A stretch of DNA of 64,000 nt, from NCBI GenBank assembly GCA_032717465.1, contig CM064670.1, positions 11,196,583-11,260,582 of the forward strand, read 5' to 3'. The translations under genes and the position numbers were made by a program. The DNA is from Coenobita brevimanus. Taxonomy: Eukaryota; Arthropoda; Malacostraca; Decapoda; Coenobitidae. The notes under the pieces were generated by a model. It ran no database searches, was not told where the DNA came from, and saw nothing but the letters and a program-made list of their open reading frames with translations. Below are positions 1-9,249 of this stretch, one piece after another (the stretch's first letter is position 1; every line of letters begins with the position of its first letter).

Positions 1-2186
1 GCAACCTTTTCAGTCTGATTACACTTCCCTACAACTTGACAGGTGTGACAAGACTTACAATACCAGGAAACATCCCTGAAGATACCTGGCCAGTAGAAGT
101 GTTTCAAAATGCGTGCCACAGTCTTCCTCACTCCAAGGTGTCCTGCCAAACTGGAATCATGAGCCACTCTAATGATATCCTGCCTACAAACACGAGGGAT
201 GACAACTTGATGTACAACCTCCCATTCACAGTCGGCTGATGCTGTTGGGGGTCTCCACTTCCTCATAAGTACTCCTGACTTTACATAATAACAAGTAGAA
301 GCACCGGCTGACTCTTCTTCACTGTAAGCAGAGTTAGCTAGACCTTTCAACTCAGGGTCAGCAACCTGCAACTCAACCAACTCTTGACGAGACAAATTAT
401 CAACACTACGGGGTACTGCCTCATCTGGTGAGTGGTCCAAATTAGCAAGAAAAGTGTCAGCTAGGATAACATCATCATCATCATTATCCTCTAAATCACC
501 AGTAACTTTAGACTTAGCCCTAGTGACAGCACATGCAGGGAACACATCAGGGACATCACAATCCTGGGACGCAGCCACTGGCTCACTAGACAACTGAGGA
601 GCTGGACACACTTGACTTCCACCAATATCATTTCCAAGTAAGAAAGTTACACCTGACATTGGGAGTGTCTCAACCAACCCAACCATAACGGAACCATTAA
701 CAAAACCAGACTCTAAATTCACTCTGCACAGAGGGACAGAGAAGTAATTATTCCCTACACCTTGTAAGATTACAGTTTCATCAGAGGAATTAAAATTAGA
801 GCCTAGAACACTGGTCAGCATAAGGGATTGGCAAGCACCTGTATCACGATATATTTGAACTGATTTCCTGTCATTACTGTCCAGAGGACTGACAAAACCA
901 TCAGACAGGAAATTAGCACATGAACTCTTGAGAGTGTCACCCACGTTACTGCTCAAAAGAGGAGCTCCATCATGAGAATTTAAGTTACCCCTCAAAGCAG
1001 GTTCAGTTAACTCAGTTAAAGAAATCTGGGAACTCTCAAGAGTGGACACTAGACCAATTGACTGAATATTTAAAGACTCCTTTTTGTTCACATCACGCTG
1101 TCTCCTGAAACATCTCTCCGTAGTATGACCAAGCTTACTACAATAAGTACATTTACTTTTCTGAAATCTAGAGGTGAAGCTGGTATTTACTTCCTGAGAA
1201 ACATCATCTTTATGTTCTTTCCTGTTACCTGTACTCTGAGTAGAGGCAACGTACTTACTCTCAGCTTTCCCTTTTTCTTTAGAATATCTCTTGTGAGTGA
1301 GAACATACTCATCAGCTAAAACTGCAGCATCAGACAAATTATCTATTCTTTTCTCATCAAGATATAGGCTTACATCTTTACTAATACACCCTTTGAAGTC
1401 CTCCAGCAAAATCATCTGCTTAAATTTATCAAAATCAGAATCCACATTCTTAGAATTTAACCACTGCTCTAACAGATCTTCTTTGATTTTTGCATACTCA
1501 ACATGGGATTGCTTATCTTGCTTGTAAGTTGTCCTAAATTTTACTCTATAAGCTTCAGGAACAAGCTCATAGGCCTTAAGAATCAAGCTCTTAACTACAT
1601 CATAATTATCAGACTGATCCTGAGACAAAGATGCATAAGTTACTTGAGCTTTACCGGTGAGAACAGTTTGAAGGAGTACTGGCCAATACTCCTTAGGCCA
1701 ATTAAAACCTGTAGCTACCCTCTCAAACAACTGAAAATACTTTGTTAAATCAGATTCATTAAAAGGAGGGACAAGTTTAACATTTTTAACCACATCAAAA
1801 TCATCAGAGCTAGATGATCCAGTTCCACCTTGTTTCATGCGATACTCATGGTCTGCCTGAATCCTGGCAAGTTCAATTTGTGCCTGAGCCCGTACCTCTG
1901 CCTCTTGAATACGAGCATTTGCCTCATTAACACGAGCCTCCTGCAGGGCTAGCTGTAACTTAGCTAATTCAATCTGCGTTTGCTCATTTCGAGGAGTTAC
2001 ATTAAACAAGCTTTCATTAATCATGTCAACAATCTGATCTTTAGAATGATGAGAGCGAACAACAATTCCCAATTGTTGAGCAACAAGCTTAAGTTCATTC
2101 TTTGTTCTGTTTTCTATATCACACACTGTTTGCACATTTGACAAAAAATCTTTGGCTTCATCAAGTGTAGAAATAGTAGCCATCAT
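1..2186 (-). CDS. Gmr1-like Ty3/gypsy gag-protease-integrase polyprotein, 5' part (runs off window start)
   Basis: I translated the minus strand from tandem ATGs at 2186 and 2183 and found no stop down to base 3, about 728 codons; frame was checked at both ends and at the zinc knuckle and protease. Order: an N-terminal gag region with a glutamine/alanine-rich coiled-coil-like stretch (about residues 70-115), a SCAN-like capsid region (about 140-310, with FNWPKEYWP), a CCHC knuckle CTYCSKLGHTTERC at 346-359, a retropepsin motif DTGACQS at 448, an acidic linker, then an H2C2 integrase zinc domain (H676, H683, C713, C716). No reverse transcriptase or RNase H lies between protease and integrase. 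From family knowledge, that order occurs in Gmr1-type Ty3/gypsy elements, where RT follows integrase; here RT would be outside the window. The frame is undamaged, so the copy looks young. An RT-deleted copy is possible but less likely given the uninterrupted frame. Confidence 0.85.
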   Translation of the reverse strand, partial: MMATISTLDEAKDFLSNVQTVCDIENRTKNELKLVAQQLGIVVRSHHSKDQIVDMINESLFNVTPRNEQTQIELAKLQLALQEARVNEANARIQEAEVRAQAQIELARIQADHEYRMKQGGTGSSSSDDFDVVKNVKLVPPFNESDLTKYFQLFERVATGFNWPKEYWPVLLQTVLTGKAQVTYASLSQDQSDNYDVVKSLILKAYELVPEAYRVKFRTTYKQDKQSHVEYAKIKEDLLEQWLNSKNVDSDFDKFKQMILLEDFKGCISKDVSLYLDEKRIDNLSDAAVLADEYVLTHKRYSKEKGKAESKYVASTQSTGNRKEHKDDVSQEVNTSFTSRFQKSKCTYCSKLGHTTERCFRRQRDVNKKESLNIQSIGLVSTLESSQISLTELTEPALRGNLNSHDGAPLLSSNVGDTLKSSCANFLSDGFVSPLDSNDRKSVQIYRDTGACQSLMLTSVLGSNFNSSDETVILQGVGNNYFSVPLCRVNLESGFVNGSVMVGLVETLPMSGVTFLLGNDIGGSQVCPAPQLSSEPVAASQDCDVPDVFPACAVTRAKSKVTGDLEDNDDDDVILADTFLANLDHSPDEAVPRSVDNLSRQELVELQVADPELKGLANSAYSEEESAGASTCYYVKSGVLMRKWRPPTASADCEWEVVHQVVIPRVCRQDIIRVAHDSSLAGHLGVRKTVARILKHFYWPGIFRDVSWYCKSCHTCQVVGKCNQTEKV

Positions 2187-2243
2187 GAATATATCACAGT
2201 CACAAAATATCAAACAATATCCTTATGATAATATCCTGAATAT

Positions 2244-2261
2244 CCTGATATGAGGTCGCCA
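2244..2261 (-). promoter_or_regulatory. Putative retrotransposon primer-binding site
   Basis: On the minus strand, seven bases inside the LTR end, TGGCGACCTCATATCAGG follows TAAATT. A TGG-initiated site just inside the 5' LTR is standard for Ty3/gypsy elements and marks where a tRNA 3' end would prime minus-strand DNA synthesis. The tRNA was not identified. Confidence 0.55.
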
Positions 2262-2267
2262 AATTTA

Positions 2268-3056
2268 TGTTACGGAACGGAGAAAGATAACGTACACTTT
2301 AAGTGAGAATGCTAAAAATCACTACTGTCCCGTAAAGTTCCAGGTTCAAAACAAAAGAGTTAGGTAAAATTACAAGTTAAAGTTTAATGCTCAAACTAAG
2401 AACAAAACATTCAGAACTCATAAGGATAATGTAATGGCAAAAACAGGTTAAATATATGGTTAACTGCAATAGCCTCTATTAACACGAAATTAGCAAGAGC
2501 AAATTTTATCTAAGTCAGCCCTGATAAAATGAGATACCAGATAATACTCAGTGAATGCCAGATAAATAATTACAGATACAAACTATTATCAAAAATGACT
2601 GACATAAAGAACCCCACACGAATTACAAAAACTTCACTAGGCCTACAAATTAAACTTATGCTATACAGTACAAGAAAAAATGCAACAACAGTTATACTCA
2701 AATTACACACAGCTGCTAGATGGTTGGAGACTTCTTGAGCACTCACAATAATAATATCTGTACAGGGGAGGACAGAGATGTGAACAAAATGAGGAGCAGA
2801 TCTAAGTGGCCATGATGCAGAGACTGAGCTCATTATATAGGGGCCAGCAGAGCCTGATACAACTTGTAAGCAGGACGCGCAAATGAAGCCATGGGGACAA
2901 AGAGCTGATAATCCCGCTCTAAGCAACAGAGAGAACGACTTACTCTACTATAACGGTAGAAGGGGGAACTGAGGCAGAACACGCTCGTGATCAAACATGC
3001 AGCATACTGTGCGTTAAAATTACACAAAGGATGATGAAATCATAGGCTATGTAACA
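2268..3056 (-). repeat. 5' LTR of the Gmr1-like retrotransposon (789 bp)
   Basis: The segment is bounded by a perfect 6-bp inverted repeat: TGTTAC at 2268-2273 and GTAACA at 3051-3056. The inner end is next to the primer-binding site and the gag start. The outer end abuts AT-rich DNA. The 3' LTR lies outside the window, so the target-site duplication and LTR-LTR divergence cannot be read. Short open frames inside are incidental. Confidence 0.75.
2833..2839 (-). promoter_or_regulatory. TATA-like box in the LTR
   Basis: The minus strand reads TATATAA here, followed 8 bases later by TCAGTC, an arthropod Inr-like sequence. The spacing is shorter than the usual 25-30 bases, so TATA and Inr probably do not work as a pair. 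Position within U3 and orientation suit an LTR promoter. Confidence 0.3.
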
Positions 3057-3058
3057 AT

Positions 3059-3107
3059 TTATATTTATATATATATATTTATATATTTATATTTATATAT
3101 ATATTTA

Positions 3108-3154
<47 letters not shown>
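3059..3154. repeat. AT-rich microsatellite
   Basis: TATATATTTATATAT-type repeat ending in (AT)n, directly outside the LTR. Confidence 0.9.
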
Positions 3155-3156
<2 letters not shown>

Positions 3157-3160
3157 TATT

Positions 3161-3385
3161 CACACGATAGGGCAGGTGGGGTCCTGGTGGACCCCAGTGA
3201 CATTTAGTGCAATGTCACTCCTTAATCGTGCAAGATTTTTTGCTCAAATTTTATGAGGATATAAAATAACCATCTACAATAAAAGTCATGAGAGGCCAGG
3301 CTGTGAAAGTAAACAATGGCTTAATGGCAACATTTTAAAAACATGCTGGGGTCTGCAGGGACCCCATTTGCCCACGAAGGGTTAA
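3161..3385. mobile_element. piggyBac-like MITE or solo fragment
   Basis: The two ends are related in inverted orientation: GGGCAGGTGGGGTCC from 3170 and, on the other strand, GGGCAAATGGGGTCC ending near 3375. Each is followed by a small palindrome of the GGGGTCC...GGACCCC type. The right edge ends in CCCTT-TTAA on the minus strand (TTAA at 3382-3385), the target used by piggyBac elements. The left end lacks a clear TTAA, so it may be decayed. No transposase is present. Confidence 0.4.
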
Positions 3386-3636
3386 GTGGTGTTCATTGTC
3401 TGTGTACATGCTAGATGTGTACCGTGTGGGTTGGCAATGTTGGTTATATATAGCACTACTATTATCACAGATCCCAGGCTCAAGTAGGACTTGGCAGTGG
3501 ATATATATTTCATTAAGACAGGCAAATAAGATCTTCCACAAGGCCCACTGACGTCGTAAAAACACATCTGTTAGTGCAGGACACCAGTCTGACCTAGACT
3601 GTAGTCAGTTATACATCTACTTATCTACCTGTTTAT

Positions 3637-3850
3637 AGCCAGACGCCTCAATCTTGTAAGGGGTGGCCACAGACAAACAACCTCCATGTCATCCTGTCCT
3701 TTGTCTTAGGCTGTCCTCCCACTAACTCACACCCTCCTTTCTCATATATCTATCCACCTCATCTCTCCGGCTCATCCTCGCTCTTCCCTTCGCTCTCCCC
3801 CCCTCAATCTCACATACACTCCTCTTATCAGTCTTTCATTTTCGGAGAGG
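3637..3850 (-). mobile_element. RTE-like LINE, 3' end fragment
   Basis: The minus strand matches the 3' end of the RTE copy at 56721-58778: the degenerate region coding for the C-terminal GRPR/W-rich tail, then GGCCACCCCTTACAAGATT, then a TAGATA-like tail (3620-3640). It is heavily truncated at the 5' side and carries indels. Confidence 0.65.
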
Positions 3851-4059
3851 ATGGTTGATAGGTCATTAAGCATCAAATCGGTGACGTGTGAAGAATATCA
3901 GCATCTGTGAAGAGTTGGGAGACTTCTAGACCTCAGTGAACAAGCTGTCTAGTTCAGGGGTTCATATGCATTTTTTATTTTATTGATTTTTCTTTCTTCC
4001 ATCTTTCGCATAGGACACTCCTTCCCTCACAGTCCACATTCCGGAAAAAAAGACTTTCA

Positions 4060-4240
4060 CGCTTTATTTGCTCTAACTTAATTAATATTGGCACCTCTCC
4101 CTATTTAATGCTGAGATTTAAGAAGAGATTATCATTGGACTACGGTGCTGGTCACGAAGAGGTGCTATGGAAACGATATAGAGCCATAACATTTTTTATT
4201 ATGCCACTGAGCTACCGAAAATAAGCCTCGAAAGGACGAA
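4060..4240 (+). mobile_element. 200-bp dispersed MITE, copy 1
   Basis: Carries the family core GCTGGTCACGAAGAGGTGCT and the downstream segment reading GAGCCATAACAT, GCCACTGAGCTAC and AAAGGACGAAA. The family occurs on both strands at 11180, 13345, 17797, 40309, 41075, 50197, 50402, 51028, 58875 and 60887, inside the duplications of 21-28 kb, and split at 39302/40103. Ends read CTTTAACTTGGCC and its inverse. Confidence 0.6.
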
Positions 4241-4359
4241 ATTCTGTACCAAATTATAGTAGTGCTATATTACTATCATTATTATCATTATTATTATCAT
4301 CATTATTATTATTATTACCAGCCACGACAGCGAAGCTGGTACTGTTTTCAGTTTGCCTG

Positions 4360-4840
4360 TGCGCGTGTCTGTGTATCTGTTAGCGTGATAACTTCGCAAC
4401 AGCTCAAGATATTATAACCAAATTTTGCAGGTATGTAAGAGGGAAAAAAATCGATCACGAGTTCAGAACTGGTGAAATTAGGTCACGGTCTGTGTGTCTG
4501 TTACCATGATAACTTCGCAATCGCTCAAGATACCGTTACAAAATTTTACAGGTGTGTAGTAGGGATGATAATATCCAATGAGTATTGTTTTCAGTTTGTC
4601 TGTGTGTCTCTGTGTGTCTGTTAGCACGATAACTTCGCAACCGCTCAAAATACCGTCACAAAAATTTACAGGTGTGTAGTGGGGATGCAAATCTCCTGTG
4701 AGTTCGAAATCGGTGAAAGTAGGTCAAGGTCCGTGTGTCTGTTACCACGATCACTTTGCAATCGCTCAAGAAATCGTAAAAAAAAAAAAAAAATACAGGT
4801 GTTTTATAGGGATGAAAACCTCCTACGAGTTCGAAATTGC
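4360..4840 (+). repeat. Four-unit tandem repeat, 120-bp period, alternating subtypes
   Basis: TCTGTTAGC/TCTGTTACC followed by GATAACTTCGCAA recurs at about 4376, 4497, 4617 and 4738, a period of 120-121 bp. Units 1 and 3 carry TTAGC and a TTTCAGTTTG leader, units 2 and 4 carry TTACC, so the higher-order unit is about 240 bp. Confidence 0.75.
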
Positions 4841-4939
4841 CTAAAATAGGTCAAGGTCAAGGTCATATTCCGAGCTACGCTAGATATATATATATATCGG
4901 CCAGCGATTGGTGTGAGTCCCCCCTCGGGGGGGCCTCTT

Positions 4940-4943
4940 GTTG

Positions 4944-4986
<43 letters not shown>

Positions 4987-5054
4987 CATTAGTGGTAGTA
5001 GTAGTATTTGTAGCAGTAGTAGTAGTAGTTGTTGTTGTTGTTTTTGTTGTTGTT
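4940..5054. repeat. (ATT)n then (GTA/GTT)n microsatellite
   Basis: About 48 bp of ATT repeats followed by GTA/GTT repeats, directly upstream of the LINE fragment. Confidence 0.9.
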
Positions 5055-5748
5055 GAATCCTGCATAACCTAAAACATGCTTGGAGTTTCATTCACTCGGG
5101 ACTTGGGAGATCATATTGCATCTCTTGTAAAATCTGCTTCAAAGAGATTAGGTGTGCTAAGCCGACTCCGTACCTTCTTTTCCCCTGCACAGTTGTTGAC
5201 TTTATACACGGGTTTTATTCGCCCCTGTGTAGAGTACAACTCTCATGTGTGGGGAGGCTCCCCACATACAGCTATTCTCAATAGAGAAGAGTCAAAGTCT
5301 TTATGTCTCATTAACTCTCCTCCTCTTATTGGCTCCCTTCAACCTCTGTCTCTTCGCCACACTGTTGCATCTTTATCTCTTTTCTCTCGCTACTTCAGTG
5401 GTCACCGCTCCTCTGAACTGTCTGCTTGCATCCTTCCACCTCTACGACTGGTGCGTAGCACCCATCTAGCAACAAATTCTCATCCTTTTTCTGTCCAACT
5501 CTCTAATGCAAGAGTTAACCGTTACTCCCAGTCCTTCATTTATGCAACAGGTCAACTCTGGAACTGTCTCCCTCTGTCTGTATTTCTTACTTCCTATGAT
5601 CTCCAGTCATTCAAATGCAGTGTGCCCAGGCATCTCGAAATGAACAGAACTTGAATTTGGCTCTCTTTTGTATTTTTTTTTTTTTCTAAGAAGGAACGGT
5701 TTGCGGGCTCCTGGCCTTTGGTTCCTTCTCTCTTGCATAAAAAAAGTA
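5055..5748 (+). pseudogene. Non-LTR retrotransposon (CR1/jockey-like), C-terminal RT fragment
   Basis: A 192-residue open frame (5076-5654) resembles the region after the polymerase core of CR1/jockey-superfamily LINEs: it begins near GVSFTRDLGDHI, has FIRPCVEYNSHVWGG around residues 48-62, then SLRHTVASLSLFSRY and SNARVNRYSQSF, and ends close to QSFKCSVPRHLEMN. The catalytic FADD core is absent, so the copy is 5'-truncated. The ATG is simply the first one in the remnant. After the stop comes a conserved untranslated tail (TTTGCGGGCTCCTGGCCTTT) and then (GTT)n. A second copy of the same 3' end is at 34001-34440. It is a dead insertion and not a host gene. Confidence 0.75.
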
Positions 5749-5996
5749 GTTTTGATGTTGTTGTTGTTGCTGTTGTTGTTGTTGTTGTCGTTGTTGCTGT
5801 CGTCTTCGTCGTCGTCGTGGTTTTGGTGGTAGTCGTAGCCCCAGGTTCATCTGTAATGTAAACCCGGTGGACTGTAGGCTGAAGCTGCCCTCCTGCAGTC
5901 CACCATCCACCTATTGGAAGATAGGAAGAAAGCTGAGGGACGTTTGTATCACCAAGCAGTGGAGCCACTTGGTTATATCGTTGCCACCCCAAGTTA
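5749..5996 (-). mobile_element. SINE-like element with (CAA/CGA)n tail
   Basis: On the minus strand, the body (5833-5996) includes GACGTTT-type sequence, a CTGCAG-containing segment and AACCTGGGGCTACG, then a CAA/GAC trinucleotide tail (5749-5832). It is related to copies at 28814, 29930, 30516, 35612, 51271 and 51742. It meets the 3' tail of the LINE fragment head-on, so one long GTT array serves both. Confidence 0.6.
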
Positions 5997-6009
5997 GGGT
6001 AAAACAACT

Positions 6010-6965
6010 ATATGTATCGGGAATGCAGGATTTTACTAGCGTGACTGAGGCCACCGACACTCAGGGTCACGGACGCTACTATATTTTTTTTTTTTTTCCC
6101 CTAACAAAAGATTCCCAATCAACTGTAGCTCAATTGATGGAAAATGTTAGGTTTGAGGTTAGTCCTGACTAGTAAACAAGTAGACTCATTACTGCCTCAT
6201 TACTACGGTAAAGCTCACTGAATTTCGTGTAACCATAAATTTGTATTCTGTTTGTGAGGGCATTCCGGTTCAGTTAGATGAAAACAAATGGTCCACACCA
6301 TATCTCAGCTAAAGGAGCCTTACAGACTCTTAAACGTTAGAGACTTCCTGGAAAAGTAATGATGCTATCCCGTACGACAGAAGACAGGGGCGGTTATCTG
6401 CATTATGAGGAGGTTCAAAGTAGTTTTTCCTTTCTTATTTGTTGTTACACGCATAAAATTATACCCAAGTATGGCGCTGACAAGGTTACACGTGACGGCG
6501 CTGTGCATTCTGGGTGGAACTAAGCAGCTTCACAGTTCGCCACGGGGCCAGACCTCCTTCAATTTCCCTGCATCTGGCTGTGGGGAAGGACTTTGGTCCA
6601 ACCCTGGCCAGGCACCCTCGATCACAAGGGGACGCCATTTCCCTGCATGGCATTTGCTCTAAACTTTACCTGTAGGATTATCTCATCTTAGTCGTGAAAT
6701 ATCGTGAACTTCATCTCTGCACCAAAATCTCTGTTTTCCCCTTCCTCTCATTCCATCTGGAGGTTGTCACCCTTGTATCCCAAACCCCACTATCTTCATT
6801 AAGCTTCAGGCCAATTCCACCAGCCTATCTTCATGTTCTTTGATCCCAGATCATCTTCGTTCACGCATCCTACTATTGCAAGCCACCTTCCCTCATAGAC
6901 TCTTTCACTCCCCTACAACTTCTCTCGACCAATCTACGTCGCTCTTATGCGGTTTTCCCCTCCTC
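6010..6965. other. Intergenic, no gene recognised
   Basis: A short segment near 6255-6300 (GTTAGATGAAAACAAATGG) resembles a repeat also seen at 11590-11640 and 17680-17730. The 85-residue open frame at 6405-6662 resembles no family I recognise. Confidence 0.5.
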
Positions 6966-6967
6966 CC

Positions 6968-7030
6968 CAAACTTTAGCACATCCACCTGGCAGCTAGAAC
7001 TTCCTGGTTCGAGCCCCGGACCGGTAAGAC
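6968..7030 (+). other. tRNA-derived SINE head or decayed tRNA-like sequence
   Basis: GGTTCGAGCCCC at 7003-7014 matches a Pol III B box, and a weak A-box-like TAGCACATCCACCTGG lies about 35 bases upstream. No cloverleaf could be completed, so this is a promoter relic at best. Confidence 0.25.
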
Positions 7031-7466
7031 TTGGCAAAGTTTGCTCCCCTTTATCCTTCTTAACCACGCAGTGCTAGCATGGACCTGGATATCTATCTAT
7101 ATCTATATACCTAGGCTGCTTCCCCCAAGGAAAGGGAAGTAGCCGAGACAGGACGACACACTCCCCATTTACTCATCCATTCAAACACATTCATTCGCAT
7201 CTTAGCCCCAAAAGGGAGAACGGACAGATCCTCACCGAACCACACCGCACAAGGGTCAACTGTGCAATGCAGTCAGTGACATCAGCAGCAGGGCCCAACA
7301 GCAGAGCTGTTTTACCCCTGCCACATCATAACAGACTCATCCCCTTACCTGCACCTGGATATAAAATCGAATATTCCAGATAATATTCTAAGGAAAGACT
7401 GGGGATTCGGAAAAAAAAAAAATAATAATTTGTTTCTATATCCCCTGTGCTGTCGATAGTTATTAA

Positions 7467-7794
7467 CAAGTGCTCGTGGGCCCTTTGTGCCCTCTCGCAC
7501 TTGCTCCTGCAGAGGGCTCTCGCACTGCGCGCTCGCTTTCTTGTGCTTTGCACTCATTTCCTCATGCTTCTCACTCGTTTCCTCATACTTCGCGCGTGCG
7601 TTGCGATCATTTCAGGTAATCCAAGTCACGTTTGTGTGCTGATCTAGTCTAACGTTGTCACGTGGATTTTCTGCAGATAACCAATTGATTGTGTTATTTG
7701 CAGCTTCAGGAATTGGTGCGATTTGAATGTGTAATTTCGGCTGCTCAAAATACACACACGCACGGACACATGGCTACTGCTATAGTATATTAGA
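7467..7794 (-). mobile_element. Helitron-like non-autonomous element, copy 1
   Basis: The minus strand starts TCTAATATACTATAGCAG after a host A and ends GCACTTG before a host T. Its first 100 bases and last 130 bases match the element at 39397-40102. The 3' part holds GC-rich 18-bp microrepeats (CTCGTTTCCTCAT type) and a CAAGTGC...GCACTTG inverted repeat at the end. The middle is shorter than in the 39.4-kb copy. Confidence 0.55.
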
Positions 7795-7844
7795 TATAAA
7801 GCCATCATAAACTCTATGGTGAATGCAATCCTAATTTCACGCAC

Positions 7845-8041
7845 TCACGCCGAGAGCGGTGTTTTTTGGTCAAACTTTGATCGCTCATTAAATATGGTAA
7901 AATTTTTCAATCGTGATGGGACCATTTTTTTTTTTTTTTTTTTTCACATCAGCGATTTTTTTGCGATTTTTTTTTGCCAATTTTGGTGCGATTTGCATGT
8001 GTAGTTTCGGCAGCCCAAAATACACTATATAGTATATTAGA
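7845..8041 (-). mobile_element. Helitron-like element, 5' end fragment
   Basis: A third copy of the same 5' end: on the minus strand TCTAATATACTATATAG begins at 8041, again after a host A. It extends through a poly-A interruption (poly-T on the plus strand) to a CCGCTCTCGGCG segment near 7845, and the 3' end is missing. Confidence 0.5.
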
Positions 8042-8048
8042 TTTTAAG

Positions 8049-8252
8049 TCATTTTCCTTCATTCACAAACTTACTTGTATGAGGGACGACAGATTCCAGG
8101 AAATGTGGTGCGGTGATTCTATGCAGTGGGCGTATGACCTGTATCCACGACATATTCCTGGCGGCCACCTCCTCCCACACCACCACCCATAGCACCAAGG
8201 CCGCCCACACCGCCCGCATCACTCCCATGGGTAGCCTCTTCCAGTAGTCCAT
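8049..8252 (-). CDS. Candidate first coding exon with signal peptide (unknown protein)
   Basis: The 67-residue minus-strand frame starts at 8252. About 120 bases of it are strikingly GC-rich in an AT-rich neighbourhood. The N-terminus looks like a secretion signal: a basic start (MDYWKRLPMGVMR), a hydrophobic core (AVWAALVLWVVVW) and a small-residue cleavage site after EEVAA. A weak splice-donor-like CAG|GTCATA falls about 120 bases in, and sequence after it looks non-coding. Downstream ATGs at residues 9 and 12 are equally possible starts. No family was recognised and no further exon was found in the window. It may equally be a chance frame in a GC-rich patch. Confidence 0.25.
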   Translation of the reverse strand: MDYWKRLPMGVMRAVWAALVLWVVVWEEVAARNMSWIQVIRPLHRITAPHFLESVVPHTSKFVNEGK

Positions 8253-8259
8253 AGGACGA

Positions 8260-8890
8260 TAGCAAGATTTTAGAATACCTTTTCAGAATACAAGGGTTAT
8301 ATACATTTTCCTATATTTTAGTGTTCGTACATTTCTGGACGACTGATCGCTCTCTGATTTCCATACTAGGGGTAAATGGTGTAACTGAATTGTCTAGTTG
8401 GTGATTCAGTACAGAACCTGGTAATCAATTAAATTAAAAGAGCTGGGAACCACGTATGGACAAGTCACTGGCAAACTACTTATTTAAAGCACATCATAAA
8501 CATTGTGGATAATGTATGCATTCTGAAAACTGCCTTCTGTGGTTTGTTTTTGTCCCATCAGAAATTACAAATTTGTTACAAATATCTCTTACACACCACT
8601 GCATGCATTTGCATGCAGTATTATATATTCTGTGCGAATACAGAAACACATGTGAGAGAATAATTAAACTCTTAACAGCAAATGTTTTGATCAGTCCTGC
8701 GACTGTGAACCATTGGCGTCCTCAGGGTAAGGGATGAAAACTGACTCGTGATTCCACTCCTTCCCCTACATGAGAGTTAACTGGATGGGCAAAAATCAGC
8801 AGCAGGAGAATGAATCAGTAAATGAAGACACATTATCATATTAGGGACGACTCAGTAACAAGAGACAAACCAGGGGGAGCAAATCAGCAG
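8260..8890. other. Intergenic, no gene recognised
   Basis: AT-rich unique-looking DNA with no coherent open frame. Confidence 0.5.
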
Positions 8891-8894
8891 GGGA

Positions 8895-9184
8895 GTGACG
8901 AATCAGCAATGGAAGGGCGATCAGAGAGGACGAGTAAGTATAAGCGAGGCACTAATACAAATGGGACAGTATGAGGTGAGGGAAGCCAGAGTGTGGTGTT
9001 CAGTGGTTGTCAGGAAACAGTATAAACAAGAGGCACGAGGTGTGCAGGTGGGGAAAGAGGAGGGGAGGAGCCGGGGGGAGGGGAGAGGTAGGGAAGTGAG
9101 AGAGGAAGCGGGAGAAGGGAAAGGAAGAAGCGTGGAATGTGAACGAGGGGAGGGAGGGAAGTTGACATGAGAGGGGAAATGGAG

Positions 9185-9240
<56 letters not shown>
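8895..9240. repeat. Purine-rich tract ending in (GA)n
   Basis: The plus strand is strongly G/A biased (GGGGAGGAGCCGGGGGGAGG type) and ends in about 50 bp of (GA)n at 9189-9240. Open frames here are low-complexity artefacts. Confidence 0.85.
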
Positions 9241-9244
<4 letters not shown>

Positions 9245-9249
9245 GACGT

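Noticed and set aside
1..2186. Host SCAN/zinc-knuckle gene instead of a retrotransposon
   Set aside because: LTR ends, primer-binding site, retropepsin and H2C2 integrase in the same frame establish a retroelement.
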